From: Thermobifida halotolerans
Lineage (GTDB): Bacteria > Actinomycetota > Actinomycetes > Streptosporangiales > Streptosporangiaceae
Assembly: GCF_003574835.2 (NCBI RefSeq)
Contig: NZ_CP063196.1
Span: forward strand, 3,472,001-3,536,000
Length of the DNA: 64,000 bases
Reading direction: 5' to 3'
Under the pieces are notes generated by a model. The model had not been told where the DNA came from and did not search any database. It was given only the letters and a program-made list of their open reading frames with translations. The position numbers were made by a program, and so were the translations under genes. Numbering within the stretch: the first letter of the stretch is position 1; each line of letters starts with the position of its first letter. This document shows, in pieces, positions 24,701 through 33,151 of the stretch.

Positions 24701-25389
24701 GCCGGTTCCAGGGTGTAGTCGAGGATGAACTCCTCCACGAACTCCGGCGTTTGAAGGAGTGCGTAGTTCTTCCGGATGTTCTCGGAGAGGTCCTGGTAGA
24801 GGTCACCGAGGAATCGGGTATTCCACTCCGGGTCGGCGAAGTCGTGCACTAGGTGCCCGTCATCGCCCACCTCGCGCCAGAAGCCGATGAGGTTTTTGGC
24901 CGCCTGGTGGGAGGGCGTGATCGTCCACATCGGATTGTGGGCGCGGTCGAACAGTCCGGCCATGACCGGCGACACGCTCATCGCCTCGAAGGAGTGGACG
25001 AGCCAGTCCCGGTCGGTGCGGGAGCGGTCCTCGGCGACCCACGCCTCTTTGAGTTCCTGGGCGATGTCGTAGCGTCCGGTCTCATCCCGTGGCCCGGCGA
25101 TGAAGGGGTGCTCCAGCAGGCGGTTGTCCTCGCAGAACCGCACGAACACCGTGGCCAGCACCCAGGCCACCGCCGCCTGGGTCACCCGCTCGTCGCGCCA
25201 GGCTCCGTAGGTGGCGGCGGTGCGTTCGGCCTCGAAGGCGCGGTGGTACTCGCGCTTCAGTTCGTCCCGGAAGGGCTCACCGGTGTGTTCGTTGACCGCC
25301 TCCGGGTCCTCACTCCGTTCGCGGAGGTCGTCTTCGAGGACACGGACTTGCTTCTTCAGGTCTTCGAGCAGCGAAGCGTGGTTGACCAC
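21721..25389 (-). CDS. pglX: BREX-2 adenine-specific DNA methyltransferase PglX (solitary)
   Basis: The 1,222-residue protein has the N6-adenine methyltransferase motifs DPTCGSGHFLLGAF (AdoMet binding, near residue 253) and NPPY (catalytic, near 389), an alpha-helical N-terminal domain and the C-terminal region KYTSADFRKPSYWANRGKLD with LGWAGWNHAEQADAL typical of BREX-2/Pgl PglX. The length matches the family. GTG 25389 is chosen for AGGAG at 5 nt; TTG 25407 is an upstream alternative. In BREX-2, PglX acts with PglW, PglY and PglZ, none of which is in this window. It may be an orphan or have partners elsewhere. Confidence 0.88.
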   Translation of the reverse strand: MVNHASLLEDLKKQVRVLEDDLRERSEDPEAVNEHTGEPFRDELKREYHRAFEAERTAATYGAWRDERVTQAAVAWVLATVFVRFCEDNRLLEHPFIAGPRDETGRYDIAQELKEAWVAEDRSRTDRDWLVHSFEAMSVSPVMAGLFDRAHNPMWTITPSHQAAKNLIGFWREVGDDGHLVHDFADPEWNTRFLGDLYQDLSENIRKNYALLQTPEFVEEFILDYTLEPAVEEFGLDGSKIYQAESTGFRLIDPTCGSGHFLLGAFHRLLNKWREAEPGASDWDLIARTLRSVHGVDKNPYAVAIARFRLFIAAVKEAGITTLSEGNPDWPIVVATGDSLIHGRGAPGRKQMLFDDGEDVYRYSVEDVYDYVDTYDLLGVHSYHAVVGNPPYITVRDKQENQNYRDRYATCAGTYALSVPFAERFFNLAKRAGGDRTSAGFVGQITANSFMKREFGKKLISEFFNSEVQLTHIIDTSGAYIPGHGTPTVILIGRNTKNLHKETVRAVLGIRGEPSQPQNPAEGLVWSAIVNQIENPGSESDWVSSVDFPWEVFKSHPWSLSGGGAGFLVQAIQKRTVPMADRIEKPTGRAIRAGADEAYIRPLRPTYYTIADRAALKPLVIGEIVRDWGESPEEAIWYPYSKGLETSEFERELWRFRTFLAERRTFQGNMSDAGLEWWEYMQHTASAYHTPFSVAFAFVATHNHFVLDRGGKVFKQSAPVIKLPKDATEDQHLELLGVLNSSTACFWLKQVCHDKGSQSGTGGFMHDEWERFYEFTGTKLQEFPLPPTLPLDRARELDSLAQRLSSLEPSSVMESATPTRAALNEARAEYAAVRSRMIALQEELDWDVYHRYGLITDAEHAGLVLPDTAEVPGINLGERAFEIVLARRVKAGETGTVWFSRHGSTPITEIPVHWPDAYKRVVEKRIEFIENRRDLALIERPECKRRWQSEPWEKKEKAALKSWLLDRCEAREIWFAPDDTGQEVPRTRSVLELANRLRDVCPDAVTVAALYAPDADFAQVVAEIVATEHVPYLAALRYKDSGLRKRQQWEEVWDKQRQEDALNADRAEGEPEHRLPIPVPPKYTSADFRKPSYWANRGKLDVPKERFVSYPGAEAGQDSSPVLGWAGWNHAEQADALTRLAFDRIEEHGWAEDRDRMTPLLAGLAELRPWVRQWHSDPDAYGQSPADYLEEDLADLKDRTGVTDSDMAAWRPPARQRGRGRK

Positions 25390-25482
25390 TGGCACTCCTG
25401 GCCACAACGGGGACGGGGGATGACTCAGACTTCCCCATTGTGGCCGAAAAGAGTGACAACAGCGTCAACATCCACAGAAACG

Positions 25483-25695
25483 CTAGACCTGCTCCTGCTG
25501 AGCCGCCCGCACGAAGGCGGCCCACTCGACTGCGGGGAAGAACAGCGCGCCGAGGTCACGGTTCTTGCTGTCCCGGACACCCGTCACCGGGCCTTCGGAG
25601 ACCTCGACGCAGGCTGACTGTTCATGCGTGTAGCTGGCTGTGTGCCACTGACGAGCCGTGGGGAGCGGTCGGGAGATGGGACTGTTCTCAGGCAT
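25483..25695 (-). CDS. DUF397 domain protein
   Basis: The 70-residue protein has the DUF397 pattern: WHTASYTHEQSACVEVSE, VRDSKNRDLGALFFPAVEWAAF. It overlaps the XRE gene by 8 bp with GGAAGG before its ATG. In actinobacteria such pairs (DUF397 with a DUF5753 regulator) form a conserved antagonist/regulator unit; the small protein probably binds the regulator. Confidence 0.88.
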   Translation of the reverse strand: MPENSPISRPLPTARQWHTASYTHEQSACVEVSEGPVTGVRDSKNRDLGALFFPAVEWAAFVRAAQQEQV

Positions 25696-26551
25696 CAGTA
25701 CCTTCCAGATCGGTGATCACTCGGCGAAGGAAAGCGGTGGTCTCACCCAGGGGCAGTGCTGCCGCCTGGATGTACTCAAAACTCCGAGTGTGGTTGGCGA
25801 CCTCGTCTGCCCCCTCAAAGAAGTGTCCGTTGGGCGGAACATCGATGTATCCCACCCGTTCAGTCTCCCCGAGGCTCAGAAGCGTGAAGTTGTAGGGCTG
25901 GGTCATGCCGTTCGACAGGGGAAGCACCTGGATGTCCAGGTTGGGCCGGTCCGCCAGTTCGATGAGGTGTTCCAGTTGGGTGCGCATGACCTTCGGGCCG
26001 CCGATGAGACAGCGCAGGGCTGACTCGTCGATGATCGACCACATCTGAGGCGAGTTGTCGCGGTCCAGGATGTTGGCCTGTCGCTGAATGCGTGCATCGA
26101 TTCGCTGTTTGCGTTCTTCCGGATCGCCCAGCAACCCGCGTCCCATCAGCGCGTGGATGTAGTCAGGGTGCTGGAGCAAGCCGGGAATGAGGCCGACGGC
26201 GTACTCCTGGATCTTGGTCGCCTCGTTCTCCAAGCCGTAGAAGGCGTTCCCGGCGACCTCCTCGTACTGGAACCACCAGGGCCTGTGCTTACGCGCGGCT
26301 TTGGCGATGCCGACAAGTTCCTCGCGCAGGGCGTCGTTGGCCTTGTACAGCCGACACAGCGCGGCAACCGCCTCGGTGCTGAGCCGGATGAACCTGCCGT
26401 TCTCGATTCGGTACAGCTTGCTGACGTCCCAGCCCATCTCATCGGCGACCTGCTCCTGGGACAGCTTCGCCTCTGCGCGCAACCGCTTGAGTTGGCTGAC
26501 CAGATAGTGCCTACGCACCGGTGAGCCCTGGGCCACGACGGTCTCCTTCAC
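25688..26551 (-). CDS. XRE-family regulator with DUF5753 (Scr1-like)
   Basis: The 287-residue protein has an N-terminal XRE helix-turn-helix (LKRLRAEAKLSQEQVADEMG, about 22-75) and a DUF5753 effector domain (about 100-275) with IPGLLQHPDYIHALM and ADRPNLDIQVLPLSNGM. It forms an operon with the DUF397 gene and is divergent from the 26745 operon; palindromes in between are candidate sites. Confidence 0.9.
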   Translation of the reverse strand: MKETVVAQGSPVRRHYLVSQLKRLRAEAKLSQEQVADEMGWDVSKLYRIENGRFIRLSTEAVAALCRLYKANDALREELVGIAKAARKHRPWWFQYEEVAGNAFYGLENEATKIQEYAVGLIPGLLQHPDYIHALMGRGLLGDPEERKQRIDARIQRQANILDRDNSPQMWSIIDESALRCLIGGPKVMRTQLEHLIELADRPNLDIQVLPLSNGMTQPYNFTLLSLGETERVGYIDVPPNGHFFEGADEVANHTRSFEYIQAAALPLGETTAFLRRVITDLEGTDA

Positions 26552-26607
26552 TTGGCCGACTCCGCTTTGTGGGTGACGTGGCCATCATCCCATCGCACCA
26601 AACCAGA

Positions 26608-26661
26608 CATTGCTACACAATGCAGACCGGTTTTTTTGCAGGGCTTGTAAATTACAGGCCC
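26608..26661. promoter_or_regulatory. Divergent promoter region with two inverted repeats
   Basis: CATTG-ctaca-CAATG (26608-26622) and GGGCTTGTAA-ATTACAGGCCC (26641-26661, one mismatch) lie between the XRE gene and the rightward operon, with an AT-rich GTTTTTTTGCA segment between them. They are candidate operators for the XRE regulator. Confidence 0.5.
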
Positions 26662-26744
26662 TCTTTCTAGCTTAGAGCTATCCGGTCACGGACCCGTACC
26701 CGCTGGTGACCGGAAGCCAGTCACGCCATCCATTGGGGAGAGCC

Positions 26745-27071
26745 ATGTCCGCATCCTCGGCCGGTGACGTACGCCGGTCCTTGCTCGCTCAACTGCAAGA
26801 GGAGATCCACAGGCAGGGCGGGACCGCCCTGCTCGCCCTGTCCGCCACCTCCCACCCCGTGCTCTACGTCCGCACCTCCGGCCGTCTGGTGCCGGTGGTG
26901 GTCGTCCACGGCGTCACCGGGGGCTGGTGGTTCATCTGGGGCCGCACCGGGCAGGCGCCCACCACCCACGTGGCAGGGGCCGCCGCCGCGCTGTGCGCCG
27001 AGCACACCGGGTCTGCTCCTCGCCGGAACCTGGTGGCCGAGCGCCGCGCCACGCTGAGGGGAGCGGCGTGA
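26745..27071 (+). CDS. Hypothetical protein of the Scr1-like neighbourhood
   Basis: The 108-residue protein contains HPVLYVRTSGRLVPVVVVHG then WWFIWGRTGQAP, probably a small alpha/beta domain common next to ATPase/XRE pairs in actinobacteria. ATG 26745 follows GGGGAGAGCC. Its TGA overlaps the ATG of the next gene. Confidence 0.75.
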   Translation: MSASSAGDVRRSLLAQLQEEIHRQGGTALLALSATSHPVLYVRTSGRLVPVVVVHGVTGGWWFIWGRTGQAPTTHVAGAAAALCAEHTGSAPRRNLVAERRATLRGAA

Positions 27072-27535
27072 TGGGCGGGGCCTCCTCCGGTGGCCTGACC
27101 GCCGTCTCGGAGTTCTGGGAACTGCCCGGCGACCCCTCCGTCTGCCCCGAGCTGCGCCGCCGCGTCCGCGACCGCCTCTCGGGCTTTCCCCGGGTGGTCG
27201 AGGACGCCGAACTCGTGGCCGCCGAACTGTTCGCCAACGCCTGCCGCCACAGCGTCAGCGGCCAGGGCGGCAAGGTGTCGGTCAGCCTCTCGGCGCTGCG
27301 CACCGGCCTGGTCCTGGTGACCGTGACCGACCAGGGACCCCGGCCCGACCCGCACACCGGCCGCCCCCGAACTCCGCGCCCGGCTCCGGCCGATCCGCTC
27401 ACCCCCGGCGGGCTGGGCCTGCGCCTGGTCGCGGCCCTGACCACCGACTGGGGCCACTGGAGAGCCGAGGACGGCGGCCACGCCGTGTGGGCCGTCTTCG
27501 AACCCCCGCTCCCCGCCTTCGCCCACCTGTCCTGA
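27071..27535 (+). CDS. ATP-binding protein of the anti-sigma / HATPase_c_2 type
   Basis: The 154-residue GHKL domain has the N-box AAELFANACRHS (near residue 50), a G1-like VTDQGPRPDP and G2 GGLGLRLVAALT. Members of this group bind ATP and often act as anti-sigma factors or partners of XRE regulators. It overlaps the preceding gene (TGATG). Confidence 0.85.
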   Translation: MGGASSGGLTAVSEFWELPGDPSVCPELRRRVRDRLSGFPRVVEDAELVAAELFANACRHSVSGQGGKVSVSLSALRTGLVLVTVTDQGPRPDPHTGRPRTPRPAPADPLTPGGLGLRLVAALTTDWGHWRAEDGGHAVWAVFEPPLPAFAHLS

Positions 27536-27723
27536 CCCCCCGGCTTCCCCACCGCCAAGGCCCCGGGCGAGCCTCCACGCAGCCGCACCGCACAAGCCGT
27601 CCGCACCGCTCGCCCACCCCGCACCCGCTGATCTCGACGGCAGTGGGCCGTTTCCGCCCCTCAACGGCCCACTCACCTCGACCGCGTCAAGCCCGCACCC
27701 ACCCCTCCCGTGAAAGCCCGCCC

Positions 27724-28563
27724 ATGCCCGCACCCGACACCTTCGACGCCCGCCGCGAACCCCTGCGCTTCGGCTACACCCTCGCCGAACTCGACGACAT
27801 CGCCGCGACCGCCGCCGCCACCGCCTACCACCGCAGCCACCTCAACCGGCAGGTGCGCACCGAAACCGCGTGGGAGGCCATCACCACCCACCTCTACGCC
27901 ACCGACACCCCGCCGCAGCGCCACGAACTCCTGCGCGTCGCCTGGAACGCCATCAGAGACGCCGCCCGCGCCGACTGCTCCTTCCGCGGCTGGCACCCCG
28001 GCTACGACACCGTCACCCGCCCCGGCTTCGAGCGCTACTGGGCCCTCGCCGCCAACCCCCACCCCAGCCCCGAACCCGGCGTGGTCGAACGCCTCGCCCT
28101 CGCCCAGATCTGGCCCGCCCTGCGCCCCCGCCACCGCCGGGTCCTGCTCGCCCTGGCCGCCTGCGACGACCACACCCGAGCCGCCGAAGCGCTGGGCCTG
28201 AAGTACCACAGCTTCGTCTCCGCCCTCTCCCAGGCCCGCCGAGCCTTCCTCGCCCTGTGGCACCAACACGAGATTCCGTCCCGCCCCTGGGGCCACGACG
28301 TGCGCGGCAAACACACCCACGGCCGCCGCACCGTCACCGGCACCGTCCTGCGACTGCGCGAACGCAAGAAAGCCCGACGCGGCGCACCCGTCCCCCACCC
28401 CCGCCACCGCAGAAAGGACATCGGCATCCCCGACACCGAACTCGCCCGCCGCTACCTCGCGGGCGAAACCCTCGCCTCCATCGCCGAATCGGTCGGCCTC
28501 AGCAAGACCGCCGTGCGCAACCGCATCCAACCCCACCTCACCGGAAAACAACCCCCGGAGTGA
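27724..28563 (+). CDS. Sigma-like helix-turn-helix protein
   Basis: The 279-residue protein has an N-terminal helical part, a segment WPALRPRHRRVLLALAACDD with HTRAAEALGL that looks like sigma region 4, and a C-terminal HTH (LARRYLAGETLASIAESVGL SKTAVRNRI) like resolvase/Hin domains. No core-binding region 2 is evident, so it is probably a DNA-binding protein, not a full sigma factor. The ribosome site is weak and the start uncertain. The 190 bp before it hold no gene. Confidence 0.68.
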   Translation: MPAPDTFDARREPLRFGYTLAELDDIAATAAATAYHRSHLNRQVRTETAWEAITTHLYATDTPPQRHELLRVAWNAIRDAARADCSFRGWHPGYDTVTRPGFERYWALAANPHPSPEPGVVERLALAQIWPALRPRHRRVLLALAACDDHTRAAEALGLKYHSFVSALSQARRAFLALWHQHEIPSRPWGHDVRGKHTHGRRTVTGTVLRLRERKKARRGAPVPHPRHRRKDIGIPDTELARRYLAGETLASIAESVGLSKTAVRNRIQPHLTGKQPPE

Positions 28564-28589
28564 TCCCACCCGCCCCCGGACCGAGGCCC

Positions 28590-28611
28590 CAGGCCCCCGC
28601 CCCGGGGCCTG
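28590..28611. terminator. Convergent terminator hairpin
   Basis: CAGGCCCC (28590-28597) pairs with GGGGCCTG (28604-28611) between convergent genes ending at 28563 and 28614. Confidence 0.65.
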
Positions 28612-28613
28612 CC

Positions 28614-30794
28614 TCAGTCGTGGCGCGGTTCGGGGCGCTCGCCCGCCACGATCAGGCGGACCCACTCCTCCAGCACTCTCGGCAGGTCGTAGTTCTCGGT
28701 GATCTCGGCGCGGGCCTCGGCGCGTACCGGGTCGAAGCGGTCCTCGGTGACGACGGTGTGCACGGCGTCGGCCATCTCCGCGGTGCTGCGGTGGATCCAC
28801 CGGGACGAGTAGACGGTGTCCGCGCCGGGCCAGTCCCACACCACGGGTACGCTCCCCGACGCCGCGCCCTCGGCCGCGGCCCGGTGGAAGCTCTCGTCGT
28901 CGCTGGTGGACAGCACGAAACCGACCCTGCGCAGCCACACCGCGACATCGGGGCCGTAGGGGTCGAACACCACCGCCTCCGCCAGGCTCCCCGAACGCTG
29001 GATGCGCCGGTAGGCGCGTTCGTAGTGGGCGCGCTCCTCCGGGCGGTTCCACACCCACCAGTAGTCCCACGGCTGCCGGGTCTTGACCGCCAGGGTGTAG
29101 CGGGGGTCGCGCCGCCGCAGTTCGGCGAGCACGTCCAGGGCCCGGTCGAGGCGCTTGCGCGACGGCGTGACGCCGAGCATCCCCAGCGTGTAGCGCGCGC
29201 CGGGCAGCTTGGGGCGCGACAGCAGCGCCACGTCGATCCCCTCGGGCAGCACCGCCACCCGGTCCGCGGGCCAGCCCGCGTGCTGACGGGCGCGCTCCGC
29301 GTAGTGCGGGCTGACGCAGACGACGGCGTCCACCTTCTCGATGTCGAGGCGGCGCGGCCACTCGGTGGACAGCTCGAACCGGTGCAGCCGCACCAGCAGC
29401 CGCTGCCCGGACCGCTTGTAGCGGGCGTAGAACAGCGCGTGCGGGCCGCACCACTCGCAGATCACCACGTCGGCCCAGGCCGCCAGCTCCCGGCTGCGGT
29501 ACCGGTCGTGCGTGTGCGGCCCCTCCCACTCGTCGACGCGCAGCTCCACGCCGGGCAGGGTGTCCAGGTGCTCGACGAGCCGGGCGAGGCCGCTGAGGTC
29601 GGGACCGGCGACCGCCACCTTCAGCGGCAGGTTCGGATTGGTCCCCCGGGGGGCGGCGGGCAGGGCCGCGCGCAGCAGGGAGCGCAGCGTCCGCACCGCC
29701 CGCTCCGGGGTGAACGGCGCCGAGACGGCCGCGCAGCGCGCGCCCGCCGCCCGGCGGACGTCCGGGTCGGCCGCCCGCGCCAGCGCGTCGACCGCCGAGT
29801 CCGGGCCGGGGTCGGCGTAGAGGGGGTAGTCGGGGCCGAACAGCGCCTCGTGCAGGGGGGTGCGGTTGACCACCACGGGAATCCCGAGCAGCCCCGGCTC
29901 CAGTACCGTCAGCGCCGGGACCAGCGCGGTGTCGAGGTCGCCGCGGTGCCAGGACAGGGCGACGTCGCAGGAGGCGAGCAGGTCCAGCGCCTCCTCCCGG
30001 GAGCGTCCGCCGTGCCAGACCACGTCGGGGGTGTCCTCCAGGGCCCTGGTGGCGCGCCTGCTCCACTCGGGCGGCTCCCCGCGGGCCGGGTCGCCGACCA
30101 CGTGCAGTTCGGCGGGGACGCCGCGCGCGGCGAGCGCCGCGGGCAGCTCCGTCATCTCCAGGACGTTGCGCGACGCGGCGAGCGACCCCGCGTAGCCGAT
30201 CCGCAGCCGACCCCCCGGCCCGCCGTCGGCGGGCCTTCGGGGCTCGGCGAGCACGGGGGGCAGCAGCACGGCGCGCCCGCAGGCGGCCGGAACGGTCGAT
30301 TCGAGGAAGCAGCGCAGCTCCTCGCTGGGGCACAGCAGGAACCGGGAGGCCAGCGCGACGTCGGTGAGTTCCGCGACGACGCCGGGCGTCATCCCCGCCA
30401 GGGTGTGCGGGATGTCGTCCAGGCAGGTCCACAGCCGTCCGGCGAGTGCCTCGGAGTGCGCGGCGACCGCGGCCGTACGCCGTCCCCGGAGCACGACGAG
30501 GTGGAAGTGCCGCTCCCCGTCGATCCGGGTGATCAGCTCCACGGCCTGCTCCGGGGTGAGCCCCCGGGGTCCGGGGTCGACGCGGTGCCTGCCCTGCTGG
30601 GGGTGGCGCACCGTGACGTCCGCCGTCTCCTCCAGGGACGCCGTCAGCCGCTCGGTGGCGGGCCGTGCCTTGAGCAGCAGCATGGTCGAGCATCCGGCCG
30701 CGGCCAGTGCCCGCGCCATGGACTGCGCCCACACGGCGGTCGCGTCCATGGAGTCGGGGTCGCCGTCGCCGTAGACGAGTGCGCGGATGCCCAC
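28614..30794 (-). CDS. Large glycosyltransferase, tandem GT4-like
   Basis: The 726-residue protein appears to hold two GT-B halves. The first has LLPPVLAEPRRP, RIGYAGSLAASRNVLEMTEL and LLASCDVALSWHRGDLDTAL; the second has VAVLPEGIDVALLSRPKLPG, LGMLGVTPSRKRLDRALDVL and SDDESFHRAAAEGAASGSVP. That is about twice the usual GT4 length, suggesting a bifunctional or duplicated enzyme. GTG 30794 follows AAGGGAAG. It lies next to the coiled-coil protein gene in the same direction. Confidence 0.75.
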   Translation of the reverse strand: MGIRALVYGDGDPDSMDATAVWAQSMARALAAAGCSTMLLLKARPATERLTASLEETADVTVRHPQQGRHRVDPGPRGLTPEQAVELITRIDGERHFHLVVLRGRRTAAVAAHSEALAGRLWTCLDDIPHTLAGMTPGVVAELTDVALASRFLLCPSEELRCFLESTVPAACGRAVLLPPVLAEPRRPADGGPGGRLRIGYAGSLAASRNVLEMTELPAALAARGVPAELHVVGDPARGEPPEWSRRATRALEDTPDVVWHGGRSREEALDLLASCDVALSWHRGDLDTALVPALTVLEPGLLGIPVVVNRTPLHEALFGPDYPLYADPGPDSAVDALARAADPDVRRAAGARCAAVSAPFTPERAVRTLRSLLRAALPAAPRGTNPNLPLKVAVAGPDLSGLARLVEHLDTLPGVELRVDEWEGPHTHDRYRSRELAAWADVVICEWCGPHALFYARYKRSGQRLLVRLHRFELSTEWPRRLDIEKVDAVVCVSPHYAERARQHAGWPADRVAVLPEGIDVALLSRPKLPGARYTLGMLGVTPSRKRLDRALDVLAELRRRDPRYTLAVKTRQPWDYWWVWNRPEERAHYERAYRRIQRSGSLAEAVVFDPYGPDVAVWLRRVGFVLSTSDDESFHRAAAEGAASGSVPVVWDWPGADTVYSSRWIHRSTAEMADAVHTVVTEDRFDPVRAEARAEITENYDLPRVLEEWVRLIVAGERPEPRHD

Positions 30795-30885
30795 GTGCTT
30801 CCCTTCTGCGCCTCGCGGTGGTGCGCCGGCCGGTGGGGCCGGGAGGCGGCGGCCGGTCGGCGCACGTACTCCTCCCAGTGTGCCG

Positions 30886-32589
30886 TCAGCCGACGTGTGC
30901 GTGGTCCGGTGCGGTGTCGTGGCCGGTGGGGCGCAGGTCGCCGAGGGCGAGGAGGCGGGCGCCGTGGCGGCTCCACACCCCCGGGTGCAGGCCCCTGCGC
31001 ACCAGGGCGCGGCGGGCGAGGACCGGCCGCACCTCGTTGACGAACACGTACTCCTGCCCGGCGGCGGCCCAGCCCAGGTCGGAGTCGCGGTCGGAGCCGT
31101 CCTCGGCGCCTCCGGCGGTGGCCACGGCGGCGCCGACGGCGTCGGCTCCGGAGCACTCGGCGGCGCACAGGGCGTCGACCAGGAAGGCCGCGCCCGAGGG
31201 GCGGTCCCACAGCGCCGTCCACGGCGTGGTGGCGGCGGCGGCGAGCCGGGCCCACTCGGCGGGCGACCAGCGCTGCGCGGGGTCCGCGGCGGCCACCGCG
31301 CGGACCGTGAGGCCGTGGGCCCGCAGCCGTTCGACCCCGGCGAAGTCGGCGCGTGAGGCGGGCACGACGATCTCGGCGGGCTGGTGCCGCTGGCGGAGCA
31401 TGTCGTCGGCCAGGGCCAGCGACTCGGTGTCGTCGAGCGGGCAGGCCAGGACCGCGACGTCCCGCCCGGCCAGCGGCTGGGTGCGGGAGCCGCCGCCCGG
31501 GAGCAGCCGCACCCGTCCCAGGAGTTCGGTGAGCAGGACGGGGGTGGCCCTGGTCAGGAAGAGGGAGCGCAGGGCCAGCCGCAGTTCGCCGGGGGTGAGG
31601 GGGCCTTCGGCGACGGCCCGGGCGAGGTCGGTGTCGCCGGTGGCGGCGCGCGCGGCCGTGGCCGGCAGTCCGGGTCCGGGGGAGCCGTCGGCGAGCAGGA
31701 CGCGGGCGCCGCAGGCCAGCGCCCGGTCGGCCAGGGCCGGGGTGTCCACGACCGCGACCGCGGCGGTGCGCAGCACGTCGGGCAGGTCCTCCCAGCGCAC
31801 GTCGGCGTGCAGCACGTCCCCGCCGCCCGCGACCAGGGGGTGGGGAGGCCGCCCGGTGCCGCAGACGCGCACCGGGCCGCTCGCGCGCTCCGGTTCGGCG
31901 GCGATCGGGTGGTAGCGGTGCAGGGGGACGCCGAGGTCGCCGTCGTGGACGTGGTCGAATCCGAGTCCGGCCAGGGCCGGAGGAGCGGGGGCGTCGCGGA
32001 CGAGGATGGAGGCCACCCCGCGCGCGGAGGCCGCCTCCAGCACCCAGCGCAGTGCCCTGGTGCGGTCCACCGCGGCCGGGTCGCCCAGGTGCGCCCACGG
32101 GGTGCCCGGGCGGGTCGCCGAGGCGGTGACCAGCACCAGGTCCACGTCGGCGGAGTCGAAGACGACCTGGACGTCGTGCGGGCGCAGCGGGATGACCCGG
32201 GCGTAGGGCTCCAGGGCGGCACGGGCCTCGGCCGAGAGCACTCCCGCGACGACGATCCGGTCGTCGCCGAAGGCGGGCTGGCCCGCCAGCAGCCTGGCCT
32301 CCTGGCGTTCGGCCTCGTAGGAGCGGACCGGTTCGGGCGCGCGCCCGCGGGGCCCGGCCGCCGGGTCGGCGGACCGGCCGCTGCCCCGCCACAGCCGGTA
32401 GAGTTCCCGGGGCAGGCGCACCAGCCCCCGGGCGGGCTGTCTGGCGGCTCCGGCCAGGGCCCGGCCCACCTGGAGCGAGGTCGACCCCTCCAGGGCCGCC
32501 AGGCGCGCCTGAGCCTCCTGGAGTTGGGCCTCCCGCTCGGCCAGCGCCCTGCGGAGCTGTTCGGTCTGGCTCTGCTCACGCCGCTTCAT
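30886..32589 (-). CDS. Hypothetical protein of the glycan cluster with N-terminal coiled coil
   Basis: The 567-residue protein begins with a coiled coil (residues 1-35, EQLRRALAEREAQLQEAQAR), then STSLQVGRALAGAARQPARG, a linker often seen at the start of actinobacterial glycosyltransferases. The body contains nucleotide-fold-like strands (DVAVLACPLDDTESLALADD) and ends in a segment like a GT2 domain (WTALWDRPSGAAFLVDAL, QEYVFVNEVRPVLARRAL). Clear catalytic DxD residues are not evident. GGGAGGA precedes ATG 32589. Confidence 0.6.
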   Translation of the reverse strand: MKRREQSQTEQLRRALAEREAQLQEAQARLAALEGSTSLQVGRALAGAARQPARGLVRLPRELYRLWRGSGRSADPAAGPRGRAPEPVRSYEAERQEARLLAGQPAFGDDRIVVAGVLSAEARAALEPYARVIPLRPHDVQVVFDSADVDLVLVTASATRPGTPWAHLGDPAAVDRTRALRWVLEAASARGVASILVRDAPAPPALAGLGFDHVHDGDLGVPLHRYHPIAAEPERASGPVRVCGTGRPPHPLVAGGGDVLHADVRWEDLPDVLRTAAVAVVDTPALADRALACGARVLLADGSPGPGLPATAARAATGDTDLARAVAEGPLTPGELRLALRSLFLTRATPVLLTELLGRVRLLPGGGSRTQPLAGRDVAVLACPLDDTESLALADDMLRQRHQPAEIVVPASRADFAGVERLRAHGLTVRAVAAADPAQRWSPAEWARLAAAATTPWTALWDRPSGAAFLVDALCAAECSGADAVGAAVATAGGAEDGSDRDSDLGWAAAGQEYVFVNEVRPVLARRALVRRGLHPGVWSRHGARLLALGDLRPTGHDTAPDHAHVG

Positions 32590-33151
32590 AGTCCGTCCTC
32601 CCGGCGTGCTCGCACCCGCCTGCGTCCCGGTGCGGACACCGCCTCCGCCACTCCCTCCCACGTTGACGAACGCGGATGAACGGGTGATGAACTGGGCTCC
32701 ACGCCCGACGGTCGTTCCGGCGATCCGCGCCCGGAACACCGCCATCGTAGTGCCCGCCCCGCCCGCGGCCGGGAAATCGCCCCCGCCCGACTCCCTGAGT
32801 TAATCGCCGAATGCAAGCAGTGACCCGCCGCCCCGACAAGATCATTAAATTTGTTGATGACAACAACACTATTTCTTTGCCGATCAAGCAATTCATCAAT
32901 CTGTATGAAAACCTGTTTCTCACACCGCTCTCACGGGGTCTTTGGCCTGCGAGGGCGCTATCATCATGCGCGCGCCGGGAGCAGCCCGCAGCCGCATACC
33001 CAGATATCGCGAGTCCTATGTCTCCAGGGGCGAGAACGTCCTGATAAGGCCAGCGAGACATCGGAAGGCAACGCGGTCCCAATCTCGGACGTCTAGCTAC
33101 CGGGAAAACGAACATCCCGCGAGCATGTTTTCCATACGAGGGAGATCAACT
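32590..33151. promoter_or_regulatory. Long AT-rich divergent intergenic region
   Basis: About 560 bp without a gene between the leftward glycan genes and the rightward dehydrogenase. 32830-32930 is unusually AT-rich (CATTAAATTTGTTGATGACA, TTTCTTTGCCGATC), likely holding divergent promoters and possibly AT-rich DNA-binding-protein (Lsr2-like) sites. No terminator or RNA is recognised. Confidence 0.45.

Noticed and set aside
24916-25407. TTG start of pglX at 25407
   Set aside because: A GTG six codons later has AGGAG at ideal spacing.
27673-31040. Frames over 1,000 codons antisense to the sigma-like and glycosyltransferase genes
   Set aside because: Mirror frames of GC-rich genes; products are Arg/Pro/Gly-rich.
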